From Homarus americanus (taxonomy: Eukaryota > Arthropoda > Malacostraca > Decapoda > Nephropidae): a DNA stretch of 64,000 nt. The stretch spans positions 7,477,065 through 7,541,064 of the forward strand of contig NW_024725489.1 in NCBI RefSeq assembly GCF_018991925.1, in the 5' to 3' direction. The notes under the pieces are model-generated. The model did no database searches. It was not told where the DNA came from and worked only from the letters and a program-made list of their open reading frames with translations. A program made the position numbers and the translations under genes. The number at the start of each line of letters is the position of its first letter. Positions within the stretch are counted from its first letter, which is position 1. Shown piece after piece: positions 20,834 to 32,810 of this stretch.

Positions 20834-23645
20834 TGAGCGAATAAATTTATTGTACAGTCAAGACCTTAGATCCAGCCAGGCAAGGGTACAGGGAGAGAGT
20901 ATGTTTTTGAAGAGCTCCAAGTGGTGTAAAATTAAATTAAAGGGAGGGGACTTATATCGTAGGGTGTATCTACGGATCCCCAAACTGTGGCCCACTAAAT
21001 CAAAGGAACTTAAGAGCCTTAATAGACAACGCGGCAATGCTCAACCCTAGCCACCTCCTTATCATGGGGAACTTTAACTATGGCGACATCGACTGGAGAA
21101 ACGAGTCCACCCCAAATGACTTGAATAACCCTGCTACTCTTTTTGTAGAAACTCTGAGAGATAATTTTCTGTTCCAACATGTTAGAGACCCGACACATTA
21201 CAGAGGGGAGCAAACACCCAAGCCAGTAGACCTCATCATAACAAACGAGGAGGGTATGGTGGCCAAACTGGAACACCTTGCCCCAGTTGGCACCAGTCAC
21301 CATATAGTGTTGTCATTCAGATTTAACTGTTTCCTAGTTCAGGATAAGGCCAGGCTAAGGTGCAAATATTAAAAGGGAAATTAAAATGGGATGAGGGAAG
21401 AGATGAGGGGTATCAGCTGGCCTGACTCGTCAAGGCACAAGAACGCACACACTATGCTGAATATTATAACTAGCAAAGTGACCCATTTGATCGATAAATA
21501 TATATATACCCAAGACTAAACCCAGTGCCTCTAGGAAAACGAGGGTATCCCTACACATGAACCACGCGGCAGTCGATAAAGTACAGAAGAAAATCCAGAA
21601 ATTCAAGGCGTGGGTTGGATCAAACGATGAGCAGGACAAGAAGATGTATACAAGAGCCAGAAACCAAGCAAAGACAGAGTGTAGAAGAACTGAAAAGGAG
21701 TTCCAGAGGCTGGTTGCAAGCGAGGTCAAGTCAAACCCAAAGGCGTTTTACCGCTATGCAAAGTCGAAATTAAAAACGCGAGTAGGAGTATCAGACCTGA
21801 GGCTTGAAGATGGAAGTTACGCAGATTCTGACCAGGATAAAGCTAAGGCATTGAACAGCTTCTTTTCCTCGGTGTTCACAAGGGAGGATGCGATTAATCT
21901 TCCTGTGTTTGAGGACAGAAGGGTCCACACAATGCTGACCCACATTGTGTTCACAGAAGAGGGTATTAGAAATAAACTGTCAAAGCTAAAGGTCCATAAG
22001 AGTCCCAGCCCTGACATGGTGCATCCTAGAGTGCTAAGAGAGTTGTACAACGAGCTTGCCGAGCCCCTGAAGATCCTGTTTTGTAAATGCCTGGATGAAC
22101 AAAAGGTCCCCAGTGAATGGAAAGTGGCTTATGTGAGTCCTATCTTCAAGAAGGGCGATCGTCACTCCACGAACAACTATAGACCGGTGAGCCTGACCAG
22201 CATAATATGTAGAGTACTTGAGAGTATTATCAGAGATGTCGCAATGAAACATCTACTACGAAACAACCTTGTATAGGATTGCCAACACGGTTTTGTGCCG
22301 GGGCGCTCCTGCTTAACACAATTGCTCAAGGTATTGGATATTTGGACCCATATTCTGGAACGGGGTGGAAATATCGACAATATTTACTTAGATTTTGCCA
22401 AGGCTTTCTACAGTGTACCCCACGAAAGGCTGAAAATCAACTGGAAGGATACGGAATTCGCGGAAATGTCCTAGCGTGGATAGAAGACTTTCTACATAAA
22501 CGCAAGCAGTGTGTGGTGATTAATGGCACGAAATCATCATCCGTACCTGTCACAAGCGGGGTACCACAGGGCAGTGTATTGGGCCCGCTGTTGTTTGTTT
22601 GTTTCATAAATGACATGCCTGACGTTGTACACTCCTCCATACAAATGTTTGTCGATGACGCCAAGTTATTTCGGGAAATCAAGAACCAAGCGGACTGTGA
22701 AGAGCTGCAGAAGGACCTCTGAGGGCTCCAAGAATGGTCGAAGAAATGGCTGCTGAGATTCAATGTCACGAAGTGTAAGAGGATGCACCTAGGGCGTACC
22801 AACGGTAAGGAGGCGTATCATATGTCCCAACGGGATGAAGAAACTGCACTATTTGAGACTGAATGTGAGAAGGACGTAGGTGTGTATGTTGACAATGAGC
22901 TGAAGTTCTCGGGCCATTGCGAGAAGAAGGTAAATCAGGCAAATAAAATATTAGGTCTTATGAGAAGGTCGTTCAGATATCTAGACGGTCTGTCCCTTGT
23001 AACGATTTTCAAGAGTGAAGTGCTTTCCCATCTCGAGTACTGTCACCCCATCTGGTCCCCGAGATATGCTTGGGACTGTCAGTTAGTTGAAAATGTTCAA
23101 AGGAGGGCCACCAGACTGGTGCCTGCCCTTCGGCACCTCCGCTACCCTGAGAGATTGGAGTCCCTGAACTTGCCTAGCTTATACTGCTGACGGGCAAGGG
23201 TGTGACCTAATTGAGGTGTACAAGCATCTCAAGGGGCAGCACTCAGTCGAGTGTCCTTACTTGGAGCTGGCGGACGCTCGCCCCACAAGGGGTCACAGCT
23301 CAAGATTGAAGAAGCCGCAAATCCAGAAAACTGTGAGGGCAAACTTTTTCGGAGTGAGGGTTGTAAACTCTTGGAACAACCTACCAGAGAGTGTTGTGAC
23401 GGCACCGAGTGTGAGCTTTTTCAAGACAAGACTTGACCAACACTGGAGCGGGTTCAGGTACATTTAGGAGCCGGTGCATGCCCAGTACTTGCTAACAGTG
23501 CGTGACAGAGACGTGACCGATCGCCCAAGCTGCTAACGAGCCGATCTTTTGGTGAAGAGGATAAAAGAGAAGGAAAAGTGGTCAGAGACGTGACCGATCG
23601 ACCAATCGGCTAACGAGCCAATCAGTGGTGAAGAGGATAAAAGAA
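20834..23645 (+). pseudogene. LINE-3: CR1-group ORF2 copy, plus strand, broken
   Basis: Starts inside the endonuclease domain. Blocks in order: MGNFNYGDIDWRNEST (21,063), KPVDLIITNEEGMVAK (21,218), MNHAAVDKVQKKIQKF (21,557), VSPIFKKGDRHSTNNYRPVS (22,135), [34 protein letters not shown] and MFVDDAKLF (22,555-22,670), LGVYVDNELKFSGHCEKK (22,880), YCHPIWSPRYAWDC, and RGHSSRLKKPQIQKT (23,290). Breaks include a TAA near 21,370, a stop at 22,274, a TGA near 22,722 and a frameshift near 23,190. The 3' module is tandemly duplicated at 23,510-23,645 and ends gaagaggataaaag. It lacks ORF1 and sits inside an LTR. Confidence 0.85.
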
Positions 23646-23651
23646 AAGAAG

Positions 23652-24456
23652 AAACGTATTTGAATTTATTTTAGACTTTTCTGACGCTCTTTCATTATAT
23701 CTCAGGCACGGTGTGTTGTTGCCGAATCCCCGCAGCTACCAGTGACCAGTATCTGCCTACCAGCGAGATGTCCAAAGCAGGATGTTTCTAATTCAGCGAG
23801 ATTAAATTCAGAGAGAGTGACACGCTAGGAGCGAGCCACGGGTGGATGAGCTTCACTAGTCCCGCACACCAGAGTCCAACCGACGCTAAGAACACGCTTC
23901 ACTTTTCTGTTGTTGTAAACACTAGTAGTGTTCTTCTACATAATTGGGGATGATTAACAGAAATAAATACCAGTATTAGATTGGTTATATGAGTTGTGAG
24001 CAAACAATCCAAGTGTACTCCCAACTGAGATCTGGTAGGCTACATGTTTCCATGTTGTTCATTCAGAAATAACATGATGTTATAAGTAATGTTTAATATC
24101 ACTGCACTATTAGCAAGTATGACCAAAGTTTATTATCAAATAAATAATAATACAGTTGTTTAATTTTGTAACAATAATTGACGATCTATTTTGTTACTTA
24201 TAAAGTATGACCTAGTGGTCCATTCTTGTCTGAGTGTTGCAGTAAAGTAATCAGTGATTGAACCTATTTTTGTGCTGTGGATAAAGGTCCAAATTATCAT
24301 GCTATTCACATTTGATGTAAATAAATATTGATTTAGTATATTGTGAGTATCAGCGCTCCTTCCATTCTACCAATTGCTTCTCATAAAATAAACACTGTAA
24401 CCCACGTGCCTAAGACCGGCTACCATGCTACCTAAAACTTTAATGATACCTGTTAT
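23652..24456 (+). mobile_element. 3' part of the LTR interrupted by LINE-3
   Basis: Begins with gacgctctttcattatatctcag then gcacgg, matching the second-repeat acceptor region of LTR B. It ends with cacgtgcctaagaccggctaccatgctacc, like the tail of LTR A. Collinear blocks (aaagta-gacct, cttgtctgagtgt, aataaatattga) match LTR B in inverse orientation. The region corresponding to the intron-like unit is missing. Confidence 0.65.
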
Positions 24457-24701
24457 ATTGGAAAGGGGGTGGGGGGAGTTTTTCATTATCCTCTTTCATA
24501 TTTTTATTATTTCATATTTATATACTTATATTCTTGCTTCATATCTATATTTTCTAGTAATCTTTTCATTCTCTCAATTTATTTTTATTCCATGGTAATA
24601 TTCCATACCATGGACTAATCTGAGAAACCATGTCATTCTTACTATAACACTTATTATGCTCACCACGGTAGCCTGCCACCACCCAGACTTTTATTAGAAT
24701 A

Positions 24702-26605
24702 TGACATATCTGAACTGTTAGGAAGCATGCTAGCTAGCTTCTAGGCACGTGAGTTACAATAGTTATTTTCTGAGAACCAATGGGTATAAGGAATAGAGCG
24801 GTGATACTCGTAGCTTACTGATTCAATATTTATTAACATAAAGAGTGAACAAGATGTTAATTAAGTACACTCAGACAAGACTGGACCACATAGGTCTTAC
24901 TTTACAATTCATGAAATAGATCTTCCATTACTTATTACATCATTAAACAACTGTTATATTATTCCATTGTCAATACAGATGGTTATATGACACACTTGAC
25001 AATATCCCAAATTAAGATTTTGTTTCGCAAATCATGTTATTTTGGAATGAACAACATGGCACTTTAACTAGAACTCAGTTGGTAGTACATATGAAGAATG
25101 TACTCACAACTCATAACAAACTGGTCATATCAATATTTATGGGTCAATACTCAATATGGAATAACTATATGTCTGCTAATTATCCCCAATCAGGTACAAC
25201 AATAATAGGTAGGATTCAGCTGGTAGTACATATGGAGGATGTACTCCAACAGCCCCGATAACACGGTATTACTGGTAATACCAATACTTATAGGTTCACT
25301 ACTCAACATGGGATACCAACACTGCTCAGTACATATAACGAAGATCAATGAACCAGACAATACTGAGCCCAGTGGGCGCGGGGGTTGTTTACTGCACAAC
25401 AGTTGAAGCTAGCTCGCCATCAGCGCCCGGGGTTAGACTCGCTGCAGGATCTTAGCACAGTGTTCCCTGGGTGCTCGTGTCCTCCGATTCTAAGCTTGCC
25501 ATATTAAAGACATCCTTCCATGACCATCTTGTCCATAGGTGGCTACCGAACCTCGGTTATGGTGGCAACACAGACAGTGCCTGAGATATTATGGACAGCG
25601 TCAAAGATGTGACAAAATTAACTCAATCACAAACAATCTTTCGTCTGGCAACGACAGATGATATTTATGTTATATTATTTCTTTCACTGTTACAACATGA
25701 GCACTAATATTCACAAAATTCGCTAAGTTAAACTGACTTAATATGGCGGGCGTGAGAATGCACACATACCTGAGATATGATGGACAGCATCAGAGATGTG
25801 ACACTGCCCCTTGTTCATGAGTTTATATACAGCCAACTGGAAACTCAGGCCTGTGCTGTACACATGCCAGAAAGGCTAATCACGCAATGACAGAAACTAC
25901 ATTCAACTCAGTTGCTGCACATTTAACTATGAAAATCAATGCCATGGGTCAGGTGAATTTCTTATGTCTATTTTTATAATCTAATCAGAGATTGAGCTTG
26001 CCAGGAAAAAGTGAAATGGACGTCAAATACACACGCTGTTAACGTCATTCCCACAACATAAGTGGGATTTCTAGACAAGGACCTCTATAGGTATAAGTTG
26101 AGATTTTGGAGATAAGAAGTTTGACATGTTCTTTCAGGAGATTAATGACTTTCTTAAATAGGCAACTGACAATAACTAAACTACAAACGTCAGATTCTCT
26201 GATGTTTGGGAATCAAAATAATCGAACTTCAGTAGCAATTGGAAATTCATGGCTATCCCCAGGGACAATATCACGGGATGCTATTCATACTGGCAGACTC
26301 GACACTCACTTACTTAACCAGTGTTACTAACAATAAAGGCAACTGAAGCTTTCAACATCACTCACAAGGGATCTTGAATGTTTTAACTGTAATCAGACAT
26401 ATTTAAGTTGACTCAAAACAATGGTGTTCTCTCTCACGTTCAAATTACCTTTATAGAGGGGTTGGTTTCAGGAAGTCAGAGAAAATGGACGCTTCAGATG
26501 GTAGACTCAATAAAGAAGGCATAGCTACATGTTTTGTGGGCTATTGAGCGTAATATGAATCGTCTGATTTTACGTTAACTGACGTGTACGACCGTGGTCA
26601 TTACA
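24702..26605 (-). mobile_element. LTR B (about 1.9 kb)
   Basis: On minus it starts TGTAATGACCACGG and ends GATATGTCA. AATAT-like sequence flanks both sides (24,698-24,702 and 26,605-26,609). It has a TATA-like ctgtatataaactc near 25,830 and the intron-like unit at 25,581-25,769. A tandem duplication of the segment tggtagtacatatg-a-gatgtact occurs near 25,075-25,180 and 25,210-25,330. It is collinear with the LTR at 20,612/23,652 in inverse orientation. No coding interior. Confidence 0.65.
25581..25769 (-). other. intron-like segment bounded by direct repeats in LTR B
   Basis: On minus, a repeat ending catatctcag (25,806-25,770) is followed by gtatgtgtg. Its near-copy (25,614-25,581) ends atatctcag before gcactg. 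Length 189 bp, GT..AG. The pair differs from each other at only a few positions but clearly from the pairs in LTRs A and C. Confidence 0.55.
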
Positions 26606-26850
26606 ATATTCTAATAAAAGCCTGGGTGGTGGTAGTCTACCATGTATGTGTAATAATTATACCAATAGGTGTTGTTAAAGAATTATATGGTTTTCTCAGG
26701 TTAATCAATTGAATAGAATATAACAGAGCACTGATAAATACTGAAAGAAGTAAGAGGAAAATATAAGAAACAAATAATGACATTGAAAGAAAAATATACA
26801 GATATAGAAACGAAAGGTAAAGAATATTGAAATACCAAACTAAATAGAAA

Positions 26851-27892
26851 AATTGAAAGAAATACTTAGAAAATAACTTAGAAAAGAATTAGCAAGTAAA
26901 ACAGATGTAACAGCACCTTTGCTTTATATAAATATTCACCCAAATGAATAACACCAACTTAGTCACCAAGTGAGTCAACATGTTGTTAACACAGACAGCT
27001 GGGCTTGCAACTCTCTCAAAGATTGAGCACAGGTCAGCTGATTAATCAAAACAGCCAGCTCGCTCTCACTCCTTTCACGCCAAAAGAAGGTAGTTGATTA
27101 CTACCACTTGAACAGAGAAGTCAGACACGTAATTCAAGTGTTAAGTCAAAGTGTTATTCACAACTCTTACCTGGAGAGAATTCATAATTTATTCTCTCAG
27201 ATTATATCTGTGTATATAGCTGCTTCTGTAATAAACCCTAGAAAACAGCTTTGAGTGTTTACATCAAACCGAGCCACTTAAAGAGTTCCAGAACTTAATT
27301 AAAACAATTAATGTGATACTAAAACAGCTATCACACAGAAAATAAAAGATAATGTAACTAAGAAAATTAAAGAAGGTTATATAAGACATAGAAATAACTT
27401 GGAAAACATAACTAAAGAAATTAAAGAAAGTGCTATAATTTATATTGTAACAGAAAAGAAATAGAAAACAATAAATTTATAAATCAAAATATCTCTCCTC
27501 TTACACATACGTATTAGTAAGTTAGTGAAAGATAAACAAAAAAACGATTTGATAAATACACCCTCCCTTACATCCGGACCCCCAGGACCCCCCTGGATCT
27601 ACCCCTGGCTCTATAACATTCATATCTGCTCCCTTGCTGCCATTCTAGGAGCTCTAGGTGCCCTGCCTCTCAAACCACTGTTAAACAATGTGGGCAGTGT
27701 GTATAGAGCAACGGTCTTGGTCAAATGAAATGGGCCCAGGGGGAAAAGGGTAATTCCTATCATGGAGGGATGACAGGAATTATATTGATTAGATTTAAAA
27801 TAATTACAATTGGATATAATTCAGAAACGCAATTGGCAAACTTTGTTTTTTCATAAGTGATATACACAGATGAGGTTTTCCACAGCACTTCT
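26851..27892. other. AT-rich interval with a MITE-like end
   Basis: No gene seen. The segment 27,565-27,605 (cggacccccaggaccccc then ctggatctacccctgg) resembles the inverted end of the element at 52,358-52,576. A tatataaatattcac motif occurs near 26,937. Confidence 0.4.
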
Positions 27893-28236
27893 TGTACATG
27901 TTCTGGGTACTCAGTTCTAACTACAGGAGCGAACACAAACACCTGTAGAGTTTTGTAAGTTCTATTTGCTGGCAGTACAGAGGTGTAACGCAAGACGGCG
28001 GTTCCCTACACTCTCTATGGGTCAACTGACCTCTCTCTGACCTCTCAGGCAACATGTGGCAAGTGATACATTAACAGCTTCCAGATGTCGCCAGGCACAT
28101 TATCTAAGCGTGTGGTGACATGATAAAAGCATTGCCACACGCTGCTTGCTAATAAGTAATATATATAAATGGAGTACATACATGATATACATACAACATA
28201 CACAATATACATACAGCATACATACATACATATACA
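27893..28236 (-). repeat. Gypsy-1 3' LTR
   Basis: Begins (minus) TGTATATGTATG directly after the polypurine tract and ends CATGTACA. TA-rich tandem units occupy its first 90 bases. Confidence 0.85.
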
Positions 28237-28246
28237 CCTCCCCCTA
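28237..28246 (-). other. Gypsy-1 polypurine tract
   Basis: On minus TAGGGGGAGG lies immediately before the 3' LTR. The stop codon TAG of the integrase frame overlaps it. Confidence 0.75.
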
Positions 28247-31083
28247 TAAGCTCATAGCAAAGTCTTGAGCGGACCTTTTCTTTTGGATCCGTTCTGAGCG
28301 TTGAGGGACTTGATCACTGGGGAGGATATGGGACTCAACACTGGTGGTGGGATCAGCAGAAGGCATTGTTACGGGGCAGAGAAAACGGTGGTTCCTCCAC
28401 CACACACGACCACTGGGTAACCGCACCTGGTAGTCCCGTGATCTACCTAGACCCATGACTACGCCCACTTTTTTCCAACGTAGGGAGGTCGGGTCCTGAA
28501 CACAGACTAGGGTGCCGACACTCAACTTGGGGAGAGAACGGGCGTGGTCGTTGTAGTGGGCTGCGACATCATGAGCACGTCCGGCGGCTCGTCGATCACA
28601 AGCCTCTGTCTTAGCCTGCCACTCCTTGGAGAAGGACTGAGGGTGAGCAGGGACACAAGACCTGAGCAGGGGAGCGTCCGGTGAAATTGGGTGTGTTGCG
28701 GAGTTCAAGGAGACCCCGGTCAAAGGCCTCGCAGTCAATATTCCAGAAGGGGCCACTTTGAGGATGAGGTGCTTCAGGGATTTGACAGCAGCCTCAGCAT
28801 GGCCGTTGGACTGCGGGTAATGGGGCGATGACAACACATGCCGGACTCCCCATCGGTCAAGGAACGCAGCAAAGTCCCGGCTTGTGACCTGGGGCCCTCT
28901 ATCGGTTCACAGGCGTACAGGAATGCCCACATCACGGAAGAAGTGGTGGAACTTGCTGATGGTGGCGGCAGACGTCGTATCATTACCGCACTTCATGACA
29001 ACCGGCCAACCAGAGAGACGGTCGACGATAACCAGGAAGGACTTTCCTGACACACAGAAAAAGTCGGCCGGCACAGACTCAAAGGGGCGGGTGGGGTTGT
29101 CGTCACTCATGAAGGGTTCCTGCTGCTGGCTGGGTTGTAGTACTTGGCAGGGCTCACATGCATGGACAGCATTGGAGATGTCGGAGTCGATGCCAGGCCA
29201 GAACATAGTCTGTCTTGCACGCCATTTGGTGGCCTCGGCTCCTCGGTGACTGTCGTGGAGGCGAGCCAAGATGTGGCGACGTGAGGCAGCAGGGACAACT
29301 ACCGAAGGATAGGTGTTAGAAGCAAAAGGTAGGGGTAGGGCGACAGCAGGGTGGTTGCTGCTCCGTTCGTGCACCCTGTTGGCGTGTTTTACCTCGAGAA
29401 TAGGTTTTGGGAAGTCCTGGGAGATGATGGCCAACTCTTGGCAATGTCTATAGGATAGCAAAGGAGTCGGGACACAATTATGCACATCACTCCAGGCTTG
29501 ACACGACCTGTTGCCAAAGGTGACGCATGCTTGGAGTGAACCTAGGGCTGGGGCCATTTGTGAACCATCTGCCGTGAAGTGGGGATCCTTGGGAGGCGGT
29601 CCTAGATCACTTGGAGAGAGCCCCAATCATTGCAAATGGTGGGGACCGATGACTGTAGCATCAGCGCCGGTGTCGGGCAGCATCTCGAGATGGGATGACA
29701 CACTACCGTAGATCACGATGACACTGATGTGCTGGGGAACTTTGGTCCTGGGACACAAGGGGGAGTACACCTTCCTAATATGGCTCGAGCGTTGTCCAGG
29801 GTCGTCAAGCCCCTGATTTGACGACTGTGGGTGGCCCTCACTGGTGGAAGGGAGCTGCTGCTTCCACCGACGCTGTCCCTTGGGTTTGTTGGTAGGGCAA
29901 CATTTGTCGTAGAGCCCCAGATGACCACACACATTGCACTGGACGCGTTTGGCTGGGCACCGTACTGTAAGTGACCAGTGGCCCTTACAGTCACAACTGT
30001 TGCAGGTAGACTCAGCAGCTGGACACACCTGTGTTCCGTGCTGCTTATCACAGTTGTTACAAAAGGAGCCGGGCGTGGGCGTAGGCGTTGGGGTAGACTT
30101 CTTGTCCTTCTTGTACTGGGATATAGCCCAATAAGCCCATACAGCTGTAGGGGGAGCTCGGATGGCAAAGGTGGTACACCTGGCAGCCTCATAGGAGCGA
30201 CATATTGTCAACACATCCTTAAGAGAAGAGGAAGAGTCGAGGGAGGTGAGGCATTGGACAAGCTCCTCGTCCTTAACACCCATCAGGATCACCTGCTTCA
30301 ACTGGGTCTCCTCGCACTGCTGGTGATTACCGGGACATATGTCTACCTCTTCCAAGGCTCTCTTGAGTCGTACATAGAAAGAGTCAAAAGTCTCGCCCTC
30401 CATCTGTCTACAGCTAAACAATTCCCTCCTGAGTAGAGCTTCATTCCGCTGACCTTTGATGCGCTGTTGTAGAACCTCCAGTACCTCCTCTACAGACAAA
30501 GAAGAAGTCGGGGGCACCTGCAATGCATGTTCCAAGACACGCTGCATTTCCAAAGACAGGCACATTTGTAGCTGAATGAGTTGTTTAGGCTGTGGCAGAC
30601 TCTGGAGATCCACCATTGTAGCATAATCAGTCTACCGTCACCGCCATTCACGAAAAGTCTGGAAAGTCACATCAGACTTCAAGATGGGTGGGGGGTTGGG
30701 CAGCCGCTTTGGGTGGGGCTGGAGGGCGTAAAGCAGGCGTTGACGAGGTACCTGAACCAGTCAGTACCGAAGCGGTGGGAGAGCCGGGGGCTTGGTTAGC
30801 AGTGAGGCGAGATATCAAATCTTCAAACTGTTCACTATCTTCCAATCTCCTTTTTTCGTCCTCAACACGTCTTCTAGCTTCGTCCTCACGCCTTTCCTCC
30901 CTCATAAACTTCATTAAAGCAATTACCTCTGGAGACAAGGCTGAATATCGAGGTGAAGGACTTCGATATGTGGTGGGAGAGGCTGGAGCGTCTCGCTCCT
31001 ACTGGTCATCCATCTCTGTAGAGCTGTCATCCGTCTGAGTCATCCGGGCGTTAGGAACACCACTGCGTAAGGCACGAGACATA
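28244..31083 (-). pseudogene. Gypsy-1 Gag-protease-integrase polyprotein, decayed
   Basis: Gag begins at ATG 31,083, has TAG after about 27 codons, and carries MKFMREERREDEARRR. A frameshift near 30,690 precedes the rest. The main frame (from 30,616) has Gag helices, three Cys-rich knuckles (CNNCDKQHGTQVC, CNSCDCKGHW, CNVCGHLGLYDKC) and the protease core LPDTGADATVIG. After TGA at 29,629 it has HCQELAIISQDFPKPILEV and then directly the integrase zinc domain (HDSHRGAEATKWRARQ .. CEPC), the core with DFFCVSGKSFLVIVDRLSGW, TGA near 28,905 before TDRGPQV, and HYPQSNGHAEAAVK. All three integrase acidic blocks are recognisable. RT and RNase H are missing without loss of frame. The C-terminal tail has GRVWWRNHRF. 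Confidence 0.85.
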
Positions 31084-31628
31084 ATTACTTAATCTGTGTA
31101 CTATGTCTCAAATCAGTGTTGACCGGTCAGCCCACCGTATCAACAAGATCTGAGACAAAAAAAAATTAAATACACAGCTAAGTAGATTATATATAAAATA
31201 TATATAAAGAGATGACTGCGGTCTGTTCATTCGTGAGTGTGTGTATGTGTGCGCAGTGGTGTGTGGAGGCACAGGAGGCGGGGAGGCTGGGATGTGCAGA
31301 GGCGGGCGAGCGCGCTGTGAGGCAGTTACCCTGGAGACACAGCCGGAGAAGGGTGCGCTGACGTTGCTCCTTAGAAATGCCCTACACAAGCCTTCCACCT
31401 TGGGGAACCCCTTAGAACAAAGGCACACACTTATAGCACTACACACACAAGGCACTTATAATACTCCACAGAAACTTGCAGTCACTGTAACACTGCTCAA
31501 AACCGCTGGTAATTCAAACGAGTTTTTGGAGGAGAGGTGTTGATGGTTGACGAAGCGTGGGGTCCCCGTGAACTGGTCTTGCTACTGACTTTACACAAAA
31601 GCACTTGTATACTGATCCAGTCAATTAA

Positions 31629-31640
31629 CTCACTGCGCCA
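31629..31640 (-). other. Gypsy-1 primer binding site
   Basis: On minus TGGCGCAGTGAG starts five bases inside the 5' LTR end. The first ten bases fit the complement of the tRNA-Ser 3' end used by several Gypsy elements. The tRNA identity is inferred. Confidence 0.5.
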
Positions 31641-31645
31641 TGTAC

Positions 31646-32028
31646 AGTACATGTTCTGGGTACCCAGTTCTAACTACAGGAGCAAACACAAACACCTGGA
31701 GAGTTTTGTAGGTTCTATTTGCTAGCAGTACAGAGGTGTAACACAGGACGGCGATTCCCTACACTCTCTATGGGTCAACTGACCTCTCTCTGACCTCTCA
31801 GGTGACATGTGGCAAGTAATACAATAGCAGCTTCCAGATGTCGCCAGGCACATTATCTAAGCGTGTGGTGACATGATAAAAGCATTGCCACATGCTGCTG
31901 GCTAATAATTAATATATATAAATGGAGTACATACATGATATACATACAGCATACATAATATACATACAGCATACATAATATACATACAGCATACATAATA
32001 TACATACAGCATACATAATATACATACA
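31646..32028 (-). repeat. Gypsy-1 5' LTR
   Basis: 383 bp. Four near-perfect 20-bp units (atacataatatacatacagc) at 31,945-32,025 are expanded relative to the 3' LTR. Confidence 0.85.
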
Positions 32029-32756
32029 CTTCTCATGGCCAAATTCATAGTCAGGATGAATAGCCAGTGTTCGGCATAGAAGCAGTTTGCCGCCAACTTC
32101 AACGGACAGAAGTATGATAGGGAGGCGGGGTAGGTGAGCCGGTAGTCGGGCTACAAATGCTATACAGGTCACACCTGTGGCTCAAGCCTAACACCTCCCG
32201 TGATTTTTAATTTAGCAAATGCCCTGGGTGACAGCAGAATGAGAAAGCGTGGACCCTGGTGGGTGAGTGTGAAGCAGTATAGCATACCACGAGCGAGCAA
32301 AATTGACCATTGACAGAGTAGCAAGGGCAAACTTGGTGGCAATTGAAAGAGACAAAGGAGATTTGTGATGGAAAGTGACGAGCAGCTGGGTGGCGACAGA
32401 AGGAAGAGGGTCGATTGGAAGTGATGGTTGGAAGAGTGGAAGAAGAGACAGTGGTGATTGATAGTGAGCGGTAATAGAAATAACAGTGGTGACGGCAGGT
32501 AACAGTTACAAGAACGGCGACAGAAGGGACAGGAAAATCGGGAGTAGTGACCTGCGTGAACGAATTCAGTGAAGAAAACAGAGTTGATGATTTGAATGTG
32601 AAGGACTCTATGTTATACGATGTACATATATTTTTCTTATTGTTTTGTTGGAAATTTTATTTAATTGAAAATACAGTTACAAACATAAACGTTGCTCCTG
32701 TTATTGACCTACCAGTACATAAAGCAAACCCTACACATAATCATATTGCTGACAAC

Positions 32757-32773
32757 TGGGGGCCTGTCCGGGA
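32757..32773 (+). other. Gypsy-2 primer binding site
   Basis: TGGGGGCCTGTCCGGGA lies two bases after the LTR end. It resembles the tRNA-Pro class of retroviral primer sites (TGGGGGCTCGTCCGGGA). The tRNA is inferred. Confidence 0.65.
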
Positions 32774-32810
32774 GGCTTTGTGTACTTGTGGATTCGTGAA
32801 ATATTGAACA

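Larger units (their letters stand above)
24457..26850. repeat. long palindrome with an LTR at its centre
   Basis: The left arm ends ccaccacccagacttttattagaatat and the right arm starts atattctaataaaagcctgggtggtgg (reverse complement with few differences). Similarity continues about 100 bp outward and fades into A-rich sequence near 24,457 and 26,850. LTR B occupies the centre. The arms may be a foldback element or an inverted duplication that was later hit by the LTR. Confidence 0.6.
27893..32028 (-). mobile_element. Gypsy-1: LTR element lacking RT, with both LTRs
   Basis: 4,136 bp flanked by CTTCT at 27,888-27,892 and 32,029-32,033. LTRs are at 27,893-28,236 (344 bp, 3') and 31,646-32,028 (383 bp, 5'). 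The length difference comes from extra 20-bp units (atacataatatacatacagc) in the 5' LTR. The LTRs differ at about 15-17 of 310 compared bases, so the insertion is old. Internal coding order is gag, protease, integrase; RT and RNase H are absent. A solo LTR of the family lies at 7,735-8,066. Confidence 0.9.
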
